Source: an uncultured Collinsella sp. (lineage in GTDB: Bacteria; Actinomycetota; Coriobacteriia; Coriobacteriales; Coriobacteriaceae). Taken from it: a stretch of DNA of 32,144 bases. Shown piece by piece: positions 14,145 through 22,094 of this stretch (positions within the stretch are counted from its first letter, which is position 1; each line of letters opens with the position of its first letter). The notes beneath the pieces were generated by a model. That model did no database searches, had not been told where the DNA came from, and worked only from the letters and a program-made list of their open reading frames with translations. The stretch is from NCBI GenBank assembly GCA_938005465.1, contig CALLNU010000018.1, positions 1 through 32,144 on the forward strand, read 5' to 3'. The position numbers and the translations under genes are program-made.

Positions 14145-15410
14145 ATGCCAAAAAAGTACTACACTCGAATTATCGAAAATGAGCTCGACCAGATGCTAGG
14201 GATATTCGGTGCCGTTCTCATCGAAGGACCGAAATGGTGTGGAAAGACAACCACAGCCGGGACCCGTGCGGCGTCCAGGCTCCTTCTCATGGATCCGTCG
14301 CGCAACTTCGAGAATCGTTTGCGTGCCGAGACGGACCCGGCGCTTGCCGTTTCCGGCGAGGTGCCGCGGCTGATCGACGAATGGCAGGAGGTTCCGAAAC
14401 TTTGGGACGCGGCACGGTTTGAGTGCGACAACCGCGGCGGCGAGCCTGGCCAGTTCATATTTACGGGGTCGGCGACACCGCGAGACAATGAGCGGCCGAT
14501 GCACAGTGGTGCTGGAAGGTTCGCTAAATTGCGCATGGATACCATGACGCTTTTCGAACTTGGGAAATCTAGCGGTGCGGTTAAGCTGTCGAGCATTATT
14601 TCTGGCGAAAAGTTCAATGGCGCTTTCGGGTCGTTGGATTCTGCCTCGATTGCCGAGTGCGTTGTTCGCGGCGGATGGCCCGCGGCGGTCGGGCGCGATG
14701 TGCTGGCTGCGTCGGCGATGGCAAAACGTTATATCGGCATAGTTGCCGAAGAAGATTTGTCTCGTGTTGATGGCTCTCGACGCGATCCCGAAAAGGTCAA
14801 AGCTGTTATCGAATCGCTTGCGCGCAATGAATCCACTTTGGCGACACTCAAGACGCTCGTAGCTGATCTTGGTGGAGAGGTATCGAGACAAACGGCGGCA
14901 TCGTATATATCTCTTCTCGCTCGGGTCAGCTTCGTTCGCGATATTCCCGCATGGAATCCAGCAATGAGATCTCCTGTGCACTTAAGAGAATCAAAGAAGC
15001 ATCATCTTGCTGACCCGTCACTGGCGGCCGCTGCGCTCGGGGCGACTCCGGAGACCTTGCTGCTAGATTTCAAGACGCTTGGACTACTTTTTGAATCGTT
15101 GGCACTCCATGATTTGTGGGTCTATGCGCGAGCAAACGGAATGAGCCTCTACCACTATCATGATTCTCGTGATTTAGAGGTCGATGCAGTCATTGCGGCT
15201 CCTGGCGGGACCTGGATCCCAGTTGAAGTTAAGCTCAGCTCCGCTCAAATCGAAGAGGCATCTGACAATCTTGTTGCTGTCGAGGAACGTATGGTTGCCG
15301 CCGGAAATAACCCACCGGTTTCGAAAGTTGCAATCATTGGATTTGGTTCACAAGCCTATGTTACCGACCGCGGCGTCCAAGTTGTTCCGTTGGATGTGCT
15401 CGCGCCGTAA
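14145..15410 (+). CDS. AAA ATPase with C-terminal DUF4143 nuclease-like domain, copy 2 (421 aa)
   Basis: Paralogue of 1266-2531, same length. The ATG at 14145 is chosen because it aligns with copy 1 (MPKKYYTRIIENELDQMLGIFG) and follows GGTGAAGAAT; an ATG 12 nt upstream is the alternative. Walker A GPKWCGKTT, LIDEWQ, FIFTGSATPR, LFESLALHDL, DLEVDAVIAAPG and WIPVEVKLS are all present, so ATPase and PD-(D/E)xK-like parts both look intact. Differences lie mainly in the middle (residues 140-260), where the sensor or specificity region would be. Each copy has its own 23-bp array, so the two may recognise different DNA. Role as for copy 1: unknown, possibly selfish, defensive or regulatory. Confidence 0.9.
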   Translation: MPKKYYTRIIENELDQMLGIFGAVLIEGPKWCGKTTTAGTRAASRLLLMDPSRNFENRLRAETDPALAVSGEVPRLIDEWQEVPKLWDAARFECDNRGGEPGQFIFTGSATPRDNERPMHSGAGRFAKLRMDTMTLFELGKSSGAVKLSSIISGEKFNGAFGSLDSASIAECVVRGGWPAAVGRDVLAASAMAKRYIGIVAEEDLSRVDGSRRDPEKVKAVIESLARNESTLATLKTLVADLGGEVSRQTAASYISLLARVSFVRDIPAWNPAMRSPVHLRESKKHHLADPSLAAAALGATPETLLLDFKTLGLLFESLALHDLWVYARANGMSLYHYHDSRDLEVDAVIAAPGGTWIPVEVKLSSAQIEEASDNLVAVEERMVAAGNNPPVSKVAIIGFGSQAYVTDRGVQVVPLDVLAP

Positions 15411-15442
15411 TGCTGTGGGCGAAGTGAAATTAACGCCGCAGT

Positions 15443-15470
15443 TTTTAGATCTGGTTTCTGAGATCTAAAA
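15443..15470. terminator. Hairpin after ATPase 2
   Basis: TTTTAGATCT (15443-15452) and AGATCTAAAA (15461-15470) pair around an 8-nt loop, 33 bp past the stop. Confidence 0.65.
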
Positions 15471-15518
15471 CGCGAAACTCAAAATATCATCAGCTTGATT
15501 TTCGGCCGATCCGAATCG

Positions 15519-15563
15519 CGCCCGCGCAAAAGTCAAAGCGACTCGCGCGGGCGTTTCGTTTTT
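15519..15563 (+). terminator. GC-rich terminator
   Basis: CGCCCGCGC (15519-15527) pairs with GCGCGGGCG (15545-15553), followed by TTTCGTTTTT. This is a rightward Rho-independent terminator for the ATPase region. Confidence 0.8.
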
Positions 15564-16060
15564 CATTTCGGATTTCAAATTGATTCAAAACAAAACGGGA
15601 GTTTTGAAAATCGATAGCGACCGGAGGGAGCAATCATAGGCGGCTTGGCCGCCGCATGAAAATCGAATCGTTAATCCGAACCGTAATTCAAATCGCGTTA
15701 CCTTTCGACAATCCAACAACGCTACGAGTCTCACCAAAGACTCTCCGCGTCATTGAAATGTCGAAAGCTGCCTCAACTTTTTCGCTGGCGTTACGAAAAA
15801 CATTCGACAAAGTCGAAGGTTTGCGTCGCGGGCGCCGCAAACCCGCTGCGCGGTGATGCAAATACTCGGCATCCCTCGCATTCGCATCACCGCTTCGCTC
15901 TCGCTACAGCGAATCTCTAACACTCAGCATCCTTCGCGTTAAAAATTCGCTTCCGCTCACGGTCTTCACGCAGTTACAACGCCGCGAGGCCTCTCGCTTG
16001 GAATGAGGCCTCTCATTCCACGTCTACACTGCGTTTCGCCCAATCCCCGTTCCGGAGATT
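15564..16060. other. Gene-poor stretch upstream of the mobilization genes
   Basis: A 66-codon frame at 15656-15856 (start after GGCGGCTTGGCCGCCGC) is possible but has no good ribosome site and looks low-complexity and basic at its end. The rest contains repeated AATTCG/TCGCAT-like words and no recognised gene. Probably part of the transfer-origin region. Confidence 0.35.
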
Positions 16061-16125
16061 GCAAGATGGGTGTGGGTGGCAACAAATGGGCCCATACGGG
16101 CCATTTGTTTTCCCACACATCTTGC
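16061..16125. other. Candidate origin of transfer (oriT)
   Basis: A nested hairpin stands about 150 bp upstream of mobC. The outer arms are GCAAGATG..TGTGGG and CCCACACATCTTGC (16112-16125). The inner arms are AACAAATGG and CCATTTGTT (16081-16089, 16101-16109). The right outer arm ends in CATCTTGC, which resembles the ATCCTG/ATCTTG nick cores of MOB-P relaxases. That reading is by memory and needs testing. Confidence 0.6.
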
Positions 16126-16274
16126 TTTACCACCTCTCACGGCGGTAAAGTTTTCGCGAGACGTTTTCAAATCGCGTCGGCGATTTTTAAGCACTCGAAA
16201 AGGAAAGCGAATCGAATAGCTGGTTTTGCACCGGAGGCCTCTCCGGTGTGCGGTTCATTTTCGAGGAGCTGTCC

Positions 16275-16799
16275 GTGAGTACGAAACGTCCGTTCACAGT
16301 CAAGGCAACGCTGAGTGAAGAAGAAAAGAAAACGCTTGTTGCGTTTTCCAAAAAGGCCCAAATGTCTGAGGCCGAACTGATTAGGTATTTCCTGCGTCCC
16401 GATGACGCGGTGACTCGCGGGGTCGATCTGACTGAAGACGAAGAGCGAACTGAGATGATTCGCATCCGGGTTTCGCCAAGTGAGAAAAAATCCATTGAGA
16501 ATCGCGCTTCTGAACTCGGCGTGTCGATGTCGGCCTTCATGCGTCGCACTGCTCTTGTCGGGAGAGTCGAGAAAATCGATGTCGATCGGGCGTCGATCGA
16601 CAAAATCTATCACGAGCTTTTGAAGGAAGGAACGAATCTCAATCAGCTCATGTACTTTTTGAACGCCCAAGGGCTTCCCGCGTACAACGAGAAAGCTGTT
16701 TTTCGAACACTTGAGAAGGTTTATCAAGTTGGGCGTAAGCTAGACCGTTTCATCGACGAGCTTGAAAAGCGCTATTTCGTCGGTGGTGATGTGAAGTGA
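16275..16799 (+). CDS. mobC: MobC-like relaxosome accessory protein (174 aa)
   Basis: Auxiliary mobilization protein that helps the relaxase at oriT. The GTG at 16275 is chosen because GAGGAGCTGTCC precedes it; an upstream start (16248) is possible. Residues 60-110 read as a ribbon-helix-helix domain (EMIRIRVSPSEKKSIENRAS, then LGVSMSAFMRRTAL). It is followed by the MobC family stretch IYHELLKEGTNLNQLMYFLN, matching the GxNLNQ motif. The length fits the family. It overlaps the relaxase start in a GTGA, so the two are translationally coupled. It lies just downstream of the candidate oriT hairpin, its expected binding site. Confidence 0.88.
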   Translation: MSTKRPFTVKATLSEEEKKTLVAFSKKAQMSEAELIRYFLRPDDAVTRGVDLTEDEERTEMIRIRVSPSEKKSIENRASELGVSMSAFMRRTALVGRVEKIDVDRASIDKIYHELLKEGTNLNQLMYFLNAQGLPAYNEKAVFRTLEKVYQVGRKLDRFIDELEKRYFVGGDVK

Positions 16800-17995
16800 C
16801 TGTTATCAAACAGAAAAGAGTGTCGAGTGAGCGCTATGCAAAGAATGTTCGTAAATACATCAACGGAAAAGATGCGATTGTGCGTGGTGGCTGGAACATC
16901 GAATGGAGCGACCACTGGTTTTCGAAAATGGATAGAACCAGAAAGGTTTTCCATCACGACAAACCGTCGAGAGCCGGAGTCAAAAACGTAATCATGCTTC
17001 ATCAGATTCTCGCGTTTCTGCCCGAGGAGTGCAGCTGCAACGGAGGCAAGATGACCCCCGATGCATGTTTGGCCTACGCGGAGCAATGGCTTGCGAAGCA
17101 CTATCCGCATCAACAAGTGATTCGCGCGTTGCATGAGGAAAGCGATAAGGCGGGAAAACGCTACGCGGTCCATATGGCGATCAACCGTACCGATTTGCTG
17201 ACCGGCAAACGTTGCGAGACTGGTGGGCGTCGCGGAAAATTCGAACGCGCTTCATGGGTTCGTGAAATGGACAAGGCCTGGAATCTTACTCAACTTGAAA
17301 AAGGTAAGAGAAATTCAAAGATTCGAGATCGTCAGCCGCGCGATATTGAAAAGGAGATTGTCGATCGGGGAGAGTACAGTTATAAAAACAATCTGCGCGA
17401 GCTGATCCATATTGCAATCGACGACTACCACCCGAAGAATATGGAGCAGTTCAAAAAATTACTTGCCTCGTGGGGCGTAGACATTTTCATCAAGAACAAT
17501 CGAGTCTATGCGACAGATCTCGATATCAAAGAGGCCGGTAATCCAAAATGTACCTTCAACTTGACCCGTCTCGACGGGCGGTTCGCGTTGAAGTCGTTGC
17601 AGACGGCTTTCGGAAATAACGTGTTGGAAGCCGAGCGAGCCCTTCCATACGAGAAACGTTGTGAGATTTACATCAAGCGTCTCAAGAAAGCATACTCGGC
17701 GTGGGTCGAGCAGGCGAAAGCGAGCAAGGGCGTCTCCTACAATTCGTTTCCTAAATTCATTGCACCGAAGTGCGATGAAGATCTGCTCGAAGATCCCGCC
17801 GTACGTGATGAGCTTCTTGCCCGGCGCGGTTACGCAAGGGAGATTCGCAACCGTTACGCCGGCGGCGTTGTCGATGCCGGCGACGACCGCGTTCGCGCCG
17901 CCGGCCAGGCGCACAGCGGTAGCGCCGTGTTGCGACAGATGGACGATCGCGTCGTCGATCGCGGCGATTACGCTCGCGGCGACACGCCTCGCTAG
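16796..17995 (+). CDS. mobA: Relaxase (MobA-like), mobilization protein (399 aa)
   Basis: Nicks the plasmid at oriT and becomes covalently attached to DNA for transfer; it uses a partner's conjugation machinery because no type IV secretion genes are here. The start is GTG 16796, overlapping mobC. N-terminal tyrosines (YAKNVRKYI, Tyr14 and Tyr21) are candidate catalytic residues. HQQVIRALHEESDKAGKRYAVHMAINRTDL has the His-rich metal-binding look of relaxases (His113, His126). The rest, with YIKRLKKAYSAWVEQAKASK, is helical. The C-terminal tail (DRVVDRGDYARGDTPR) is repeated in the fragment at 3838-3944. The exact MOB class is not assigned. Confidence 0.85.
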   Translation: MTVIKQKRVSSERYAKNVRKYINGKDAIVRGGWNIEWSDHWFSKMDRTRKVFHHDKPSRAGVKNVIMLHQILAFLPEECSCNGGKMTPDACLAYAEQWLAKHYPHQQVIRALHEESDKAGKRYAVHMAINRTDLLTGKRCETGGRRGKFERASWVREMDKAWNLTQLEKGKRNSKIRDRQPRDIEKEIVDRGEYSYKNNLRELIHIAIDDYHPKNMEQFKKLLASWGVDIFIKNNRVYATDLDIKEAGNPKCTFNLTRLDGRFALKSLQTAFGNNVLEAERALPYEKRCEIYIKRLKKAYSAWVEQAKASKGVSYNSFPKFIAPKCDEDLLEDPAVRDELLARRGYAREIRNRYAGGVVDAGDDRVRAAGQAHSGSAVLRQMDDRVVDRGDYARGDTPR

Positions 17996-18019
17996 CCTCG
18001 AACTGCCTGTCGGGGCGGA

Positions 18020-18079
18020 GTAAAGCGCTCATGCCCCGGTAGAGCGGTGAGGCATGAGTTACTGAGGTATACTATAGTT
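18020..18079 (+). promoter_or_regulatory. Hairpin and promoter-like sequence after the relaxase
   Basis: CTCATGCC and GGCATGAG pair around about 15 nt (18028-18058). TATACTATAG near 18068 looks like an extended -10 box. Together they may end the mob transcript and start the RNA element downstream. Confidence 0.4.
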
Positions 18080-18104
18080 TCAGCAGGTAGAGGCATAAAA
18101 AATG

Positions 18105-18313
18105 GCAACCCGCCCGCCGAAAAGACGGGCGGGCGTGATACCATCAAGATTGTGCTCGGGTGCTACCAACACCTCCGCACGGTGTAGAGGCGAGCTACCA
18201 ACTCGCGTTTCTACTTGCCAGTTGTGCTAAAAACGCAAACAGCACTCCTGGCACATCCAATGATAGCAGGGACCCGCAGGTCACGCTATGGATGACAGTT
18301 AGAAAACGCAAAT
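18105..18313 (+). ncRNA. Candidate structured RNA with two CUACCAA-loop hairpins
   Basis: Four hairpins in a row: CCGCCCG/CGGGCGG (about 18111-18134); GTGC..GGTG/CACC..GCAC with loop CTACCAA (18153-18180); GTAGA.GCGAG/CTCGC..TCTAC with the same loop CTACCAA (18184-18213); and TGCCAG.GTGCT/AGCAC.CTGGCA (18217-18253). An A-run of helices then reaches a strong terminator at 18314. Two hairpins with the same heptaloop but different stems strongly suggest structure under selection. The 86-codon frame at 18160 has no ribosome site and is probably not translated. I cannot name the family. Confidence 0.6.
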
Positions 18314-18343
18314 GGGAGCCGGCTCGCACGGCTCCCGTTTTTT
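18314..18343 (+). terminator. Strong rightward terminator after the RNA element
   Basis: GGGAGCCG (18314-18321) pairs with CGGCTCCC (18329-18336), followed by GTTTTTT. Confidence 0.9.
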
Positions 18344-18389
18344 ATGGGAGCGGACATATGCCGTTCCCGGTCGGCACGGGTTTAAGACC

Positions 18390-18960
18390 CGTTCAAAAAG
18401 GTAGCCAAGGGCTCGAATAATCGGAGACTGAGCTGTACAGGTTCATTGTCCCGTCTCTACGGAGACTTCGACGGGGGTAGTGCCCTCCATGTGACCCCTG
18501 CGCCGCCTCGGCCCTTCTGGGCGGAGACGGCGTGCCGGATTCAGAGCGATTGTCCTGCTGGAAAACTGCAGGAAAGTAGGCGAACAGCCGAAGATCAGGA
18601 GTTGGTTGGATAGCCGTGTGGCAACACACGTGTCGCGGTGATAAGCCGCAACGTCAAGCAAAGAGGATCACGATGAGCATGCAGCCGTGACGGATTCTGA
18701 GCCCAACCCCGGGTTCCGCCATGTACGGGGGTGCCGGTGAGGACGGCCGGCGCGTTAAAACGAACGGTCCGGATGCATGGGCGTAGCCATGCGGAGTCCC
18801 GCGAGATCGTCGAGCAAAAGGCCAAGGGGCGGGTGAGGCTTTCCCAGCTGCAATGCTGGTTTCGAAGATTTAGGGAGGGTCCACGATTGTGCCCGGACTC
18901 TGTGGATGCTCCACCGCCTAACAATTCAACCACCAAGCTAATTAGACCTCGCGACCAGTT
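18390..18960 (+). other. GC-rich structured relic, possibly a group II intron 5' part
   Basis: No gene is supported. The sequence is rich in short hairpins (GTCTC/GGAGAC, GCATGG/CCATGC, CCGGC/GCCGG). Its texture resembles the untranslated domain I to III part of a group II intron; GTGCCGGTGAGGACGGCCGG and GCGTTAAAACGAAC are examples. No reverse transcriptase frame and no clear domain V are seen. I judge this unproven. Confidence 0.3.
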
Positions 18961-18999
18961 ATTACAATCAGCAAGTCATCAGCGCGAGGCGTGCCAACC

Positions 19000-19038
19000 G
19001 TCAGCCCTCAGCGCCGGCGTCGCTTCGCTCCCCGGGCG
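19000..19038 (+). repeat. 39-bp dispersed repeat, copy 1
   Basis: CAGCCCTCAGCGCCGGCGTC through CTCCCCGGGCG matches 26617-26657 apart from two small indels. Both copies are non-coding and GC-rich, one near mobilization sequences and one after the replication origin. Confidence 0.75.
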
Positions 19039-19206
19039 ATGTAAATAAGAGATATATAAGTCAGCGAGCTTCGCGAGCGGATCATAGGTGCCGTCAGGCA
19101 CCGCATCAAAAGCGATTCGCAATCATTTCGGAATACATGTCGCTGGCGATGAGTGGACCTAGTCCAGACCTGTATACGTACTAGGCGTTTCTAGAAATGC
19201 GCATGA
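19039..19206. other. Gene-less stretch
   Basis: Contains GCCGTCAGGCACCGC (19090-19104, also 13337-13351) and a small palindrome, GCGTTTCTAGAAATGCGC (19183-19200). I see no gene. Confidence 0.35.
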
Positions 19207-19271
19207 GAAAGGGCCGAACCGAAGTGTCTGGCCGGACGCCAATTGTCCGGGAACTGCTTCGTTTCGACCCT
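19207..19271. repeat. 65-bp dispersed direct repeat, copy 2
   Basis: Partner of 4055-4121. The inner hairpin is intact here: CCGGAC-GCCAATT-GTCCGG, within outer arms CGAACCGAAG and CTTCGTTTCG. It lies about 690 bp upstream of the serine recombinase gene, so a recombination site is one idea. Confidence 0.75.
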
Positions 19272-19521
19272 GCTTCATTCTACAGCCGCGTCATGTTTAT
19301 GGAGATCAATTCGGCAGCTGCAATTCATTCGATTGTAAGATGAGCTGTCCTGGACGGCTCCCACTGTTGCGATCACGCCGCATGGACGATGGATGAACTC
19401 GCATGAGAACCCAAGCGTACGGTGGTTTTATCTGCCCAAAGAGGGTAAAATGACAACAGAAAACGACGCATCCCGTGTAAGCAACATGGAGCGCGGGCGG
19501 CCTAGTTTTCAGTCTTTGTTA

Positions 19522-19549
19522 AATGCCCGGGCTCCGACCCCCGGGCATT
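19522..19549. terminator. Hairpin between small-peptide stop and antisense end
   Basis: AATGCCCGGG pairs with CCCGGGCATT, with CTTATTT after it on the plus strand. It may end a transcript on either strand. Confidence 0.7.
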
Positions 19550-19550
19550 C

Positions 19551-19700
19551 TTATTTGCGCTTGTGGCGCAAATGCCGTCCACTGTCCGCACCGCGCGTAC
19601 GCCTACGGACCTTAATCCGAACCTCATACGAGTTTAAAAACGCGATGATGAACGTGCCGACCGTTGCAAGAGCGGCCAGCGCGTTAAGGAATTTCAGCAT
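19551..19700 (-). CDS. Small hydrophobic peptide, type I toxin-like (49 aa)
   Basis: The ATG at 19700 has a near-perfect ribosome site (GGAGG, 7-nt spacer). The peptide is MLKFLNALAALATVGTFIIA then FLNSYEV, one membrane helix, followed by a basic tail (RIKVRRRTRG, ending HKRK). This is the layout of holin-like or TxpA/BsrG-type toxic peptides of Gram-positive plasmids. A GC-rich hairpin (19522-19549) sits right after the stop. A -10-like TAAAAT at about 19445 on the plus strand could start an antisense RNA across the 3' end. A second such peptide lies at 23718-23843, with the same AGGGTAAAATG upstream of its 3' side. Toxin role is inferred from form only. Confidence 0.7.
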   Translation of the reverse strand: MLKFLNALAALATVGTFIIAFLNSYEVRIKVRRRTRGADSGRHLRHKRK

Positions 19701-19956
19701 ATGGTGACCTCCGATCAAATCGTCGGCCGCCCGCGCACGGAATGCGCCGTGACATCAATTCTAACCGAATCTGCGACTACCCCGGTTAACTGGTACACCT
19801 CTGTTATTGTTCAAATTAAACAGTCTCAAAAGGTATGCCGCGCGGCACTCGAAAACCGAACCCTCGATGCCGTGAACAGCGAGTGCCAAAACCCAGTGTC
19901 AAAACCTCCACTTGCATTCCCATGAGAAAATCAAAAGACAAGGCAGGAGGCTGAAA

Positions 19957-20541
19957 ATGACCAGATACGGATACGCTCGCGTGAGCACGAAGGATCAGAA
20001 GCTAGATAGGCAAATCGAGGCGTTGGTCAACGCCGGCGTGCCCTATGGCCATATCTACAAAGACAAGGTCACGGGTGCCAAGGACGGCGACCGAACTCAG
20101 CAGAAGCGTCTGTTCAAGAAGATGAAGGCCGGCGATGAAGTGGTAGTCGAGTCCTGGGAGCGCCTAACCAGATCGACCAGGCAATTGCTGAACTACGACC
20201 TTATGTTCCGAAATCTCGGCGTGAAGCTAACTTCCTTGAAACAGCCGGTCGACCTCGATACCGCCTTCGGTCGATTCGTCCTCGGCACTCACGCCTGCAC
20301 CGCCGAGCTCGAGCGCGACCTGATCAAGCAGCGCCAGGCCGAGGGCATCGCCGTAAAACGGAACCATGGTGGCAACGTCGGGGGCCGCCCGCGCATCGCG
20401 GACGTCAAGGCCGATGCTGCCGTGAAACTCTACCTTGCGCGGGAAACGCCCATCCCCGACATCTGCGCCGCCACCGGTATATCGAAATCGACTTTGTACC
20501 GCATCCTCCGTGAACGCGGATTGGTGGGCGTCAGAAGATAA
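19957..20541 (+). CDS. Serine recombinase (resolvase/invertase type, 194 aa)
   Basis: Site-specific recombinase of the small serine family. The ATG at 19957 follows GGCAGGAGGCTGAAA. The catalytic domain starts MTRYGYARVSTKDQKLDRQI (Ser10 is the nucleophile); ESWERLTRSTRQLLNY holds the conserved arginines, and RNLGVKLTSLKQPVDLDTAF and ELERDLIKQRQAEG follow. The C-terminal HTH reads TPIPDICAATGISKSTLYRIL. The length is that of Tn3-type resolvases or invertases, so no large-serine integrase domain is present. A likely job is resolving plasmid multimers or DNA inversion; I cannot identify its target site. The repeats at 4055/19207 are in direct orientation and would support deletion or resolution. 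Confidence 0.93.
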   Translation: MTRYGYARVSTKDQKLDRQIEALVNAGVPYGHIYKDKVTGAKDGDRTQQKRLFKKMKAGDEVVVESWERLTRSTRQLLNYDLMFRNLGVKLTSLKQPVDLDTAFGRFVLGTHACTAELERDLIKQRQAEGIAVKRNHGGNVGGRPRIADVKADAAVKLYLARETPIPDICAATGISKSTLYRILRERGLVGVRR

Positions 20542-20735
20542 ATCCGAGTGCGCTACTATATAAGAGTGCGGTATTTCTCCAACTGAAACCCCCTGCGTGA
20601 ACGCATAACGTATGACTTGAGACGCCTTTTAGAACTCACCGATCGCAGGATGACTACAAATCAACAGCGGCCGTGCATTGTTCCCAGCCATATGGCATGG
20701 CGGAGCCATGCCGTTGTTGATTGGAGTGCCGCACC
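20542..20735. promoter_or_regulatory. Leader with a GCCATGCC hairpin before the coiled-coil gene
   Basis: GGCATGGC-GGA-GCCATGCC (20695-20713) is a perfect 8-bp hairpin about 22 bp upstream of the ATG at 20736. It may affect translation or be an operator. No clear promoter is assigned. Confidence 0.45.
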
Positions 20736-21314
20736 ATGGCAGACAATCCGAGCGAAAAGAAAATCAGCGAGACATCCGGCGTGAAGGCCGTCCTCGATGA
20801 GGCTGCCGAGCGGATCGAGGCGACATGGCGGGAGAAGCTGCTGCGCGAGACTGCCGACCTCAGGACCGAGAACGCGCTGCTCATGGCCCAGGTGGATGAA
20901 TTCAGCCGCAAGCTCGCCGAGGCGACGGATCGGAATGAAAAGATTGAGGCCGACTGCAATGAGCGGGTCGCCTTTATAGAGGAGAAGTTCGAACTCGATA
21001 CCGCGAGCCTCGAGCTCGAGAACAACGAGCTCCATGCCGCGAGCGTCAGATATCTCGCCGATGCTCGGGAACTCGACAGGCAGGTCGTCCAACTCCATGC
21101 CGAGGCCGTGGCCATGGTCGATGAGATCGAGCGACTGCGCGGCGAGCGTGACGCCGCGCTGAAAACCCAAGCCGAGTTGAACGACGCACTCCTGGCCCAG
21201 CGCGACCTGATGGCCGAGGTCGCCGCCCTCAAGGACCGCCTTGCCGCCTCCGAGCAGCGTGCGGCCGTGGCCGAGGCCAAGATCGAGGTCATGACCCAGA
21301 TGAAGGACGAGTAG
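20736..21314 (+). CDS. Long coiled-coil protein of unknown function (192 aa)
   Basis: The ATG at 20736 follows TTGGAGTGCCGCACC. Nearly the whole protein is charged heptad repeat: VLDEAAERIEATWREKLLRE, then DEFSRKLAEATDRNEKIEAD, then VQLHAEAVAMVDEIERLRGE and ALKDRLAASEQRAAVAEAKI. There is no signal peptide, no membrane segment and no globular motif. It would form a rod-like dimer. It converges with the three phosphoesterase genes and shares the hairpin at 21344-21384. I do not recognise a family. Scaffold or filament-like partner is speculation. Confidence 0.8.
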   Translation: MADNPSEKKISETSGVKAVLDEAAERIEATWREKLLRETADLRTENALLMAQVDEFSRKLAEATDRNEKIEADCNERVAFIEEKFELDTASLELENNELHAASVRYLADARELDRQVVQLHAEAVAMVDEIERLRGERDAALKTQAELNDALLAQRDLMAEVAALKDRLAASEQRAAVAEAKIEVMTQMKDE

Positions 21315-21343
21315 CCCCGCGCTTCTCCTGTCAGGCTACTGAT

Positions 21344-21384
21344 TTCTAGGAATCTTCTAGAGCGCTTCCAGAAGGTTCCTAGAA
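21344..21384. terminator. Bidirectional hairpin between converging genes
   Basis: 21344-21358 pairs with 21370-21384 (15 bp, one mismatch). It overlaps the last codons of the leftward phosphoesterase. Its words (TTCTAGGAA, CTTCCAGAAGG) resemble those of the hairpin at 2543-2585. Confidence 0.6.
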
Positions 21385-22094
21385 CCGGGCGTAGCATCTT
21401 CGATCGGCACGATGTCTTGGTAGATCAAGCGATGCCCGGCGTCGAGCCATTCGTCACCGTGGTAATGTCCGAAGAACCAGGCGCAGTAATCGAGCCGTCC
21501 GTCGAGCTCGCCCAGGAAGGTTTGCAGCGGATCCCCGCGGTACTCACGTCCGCGTTCGTGGCACAGCCCCTCAGCAAGGGCGGCAGGAGCCTCGTGAGTC
21601 ACAACGTGGTCGACTTTCCAGCCCACGCGGTCGAGCGAGGCGCGGCAGTGCTCCATCTCTTCCTCGCTCGGCATCTCCTCGGGCCACCAGCTCCTCCCCT
21701 CCCTGCGATACTGCCTGTCGTTGCTCGAGGCACCGCCCATGGCAAGGACCGTGAGCCCGTCGATGTCGAACACCTCTCCGCGCATCAGGTGCAGCACGTG
21801 CGGTCGCACCTCATGGACGAGCCCGCCGTTCCACTCCCGTACCGGCAGATTAGCCAAGGCGTGATGGTTCTCATGGTTGCCGTCTACGAAACACGTGGTC
21901 CACGGCTTCGACTCGAACCAGTCGAGCCAGTATTTCTCGGCGTTGGATTCATCCCAGACAAAGCCGAAGTCGCCGGCCACGATCACCGCGTCATCGCGCG
22001 TCAGGGTCCGGCCCAGCGGCCAAGACTTGGAGGTAAACCGGCTGGACCCGTACTCGGCCCTGCCGTGCACGTCGCCCGTCACATAGACCGCCAT
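21357..22094 (-). CDS. Calcineurin-like metallophosphoesterase 3 (245 aa)
   Basis: Third gene of the leftward phosphoesterase operon. The start at 22094 (MAVYVTGDVHG) overlaps the previous stop in a TGATG. The family motifs are in order: VTGDVHG (metal ligands Asp, His), VAGDFGF, VDGNHENHHA, VVTHEAPAAL and FGHYHGD. These two-metal phosphatases or nucleotidases act on phosphoproteins, nucleotides or other phosphoesters; I cannot predict the substrate. It is similar to gene 2 (VTGDIH, VTGDFGFPWD, VDGNHERFDH) and clearly related by duplication. Nothing is missing. A phage- or plasmid-encoded phosphatase of this type could counter nucleotide-signal defence, which is a guess. Confidence 0.9.
   Translation of the reverse strand: MAVYVTGDVHGRAEYGSSRFTSKSWPLGRTLTRDDAVIVAGDFGFVWDESNAEKYWLDWFESKPWTTCFVDGNHENHHALANLPVREWNGGLVHEVRPHVLHLMRGEVFDIDGLTVLAMGGASSNDRQYRREGRSWWPEEMPSEEEMEHCRASLDRVGWKVDHVVTHEAPAALAEGLCHERGREYRGDPLQTFLGELDGRLDYCAWFFGHYHGDEWLDAGHRLIYQDIVPIEDATPGSRNLLEAL

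Noticed and set aside
15656..15856. 66-aa gene upstream of mobC
   Set aside because: No ribosome site and a hairpin directly before the start. Kept only as a note in the region entry.
18160..18420. 86-aa gene
   Set aside because: It has no ribosome site and overlaps several strong hairpins and a terminator. A structured RNA explains the sequence better.
18595..18936. 113-aa minus-strand gene
   Set aside because: Arg/Pro/Thr-rich translation with no ribosome site or motif, in structured GC-rich sequence.
19393..19707. 104-aa plus-strand gene
   Set aside because: It covers a hairpin and the well-supported minus-strand peptide gene at 19551-19700. Composition is not protein-like.
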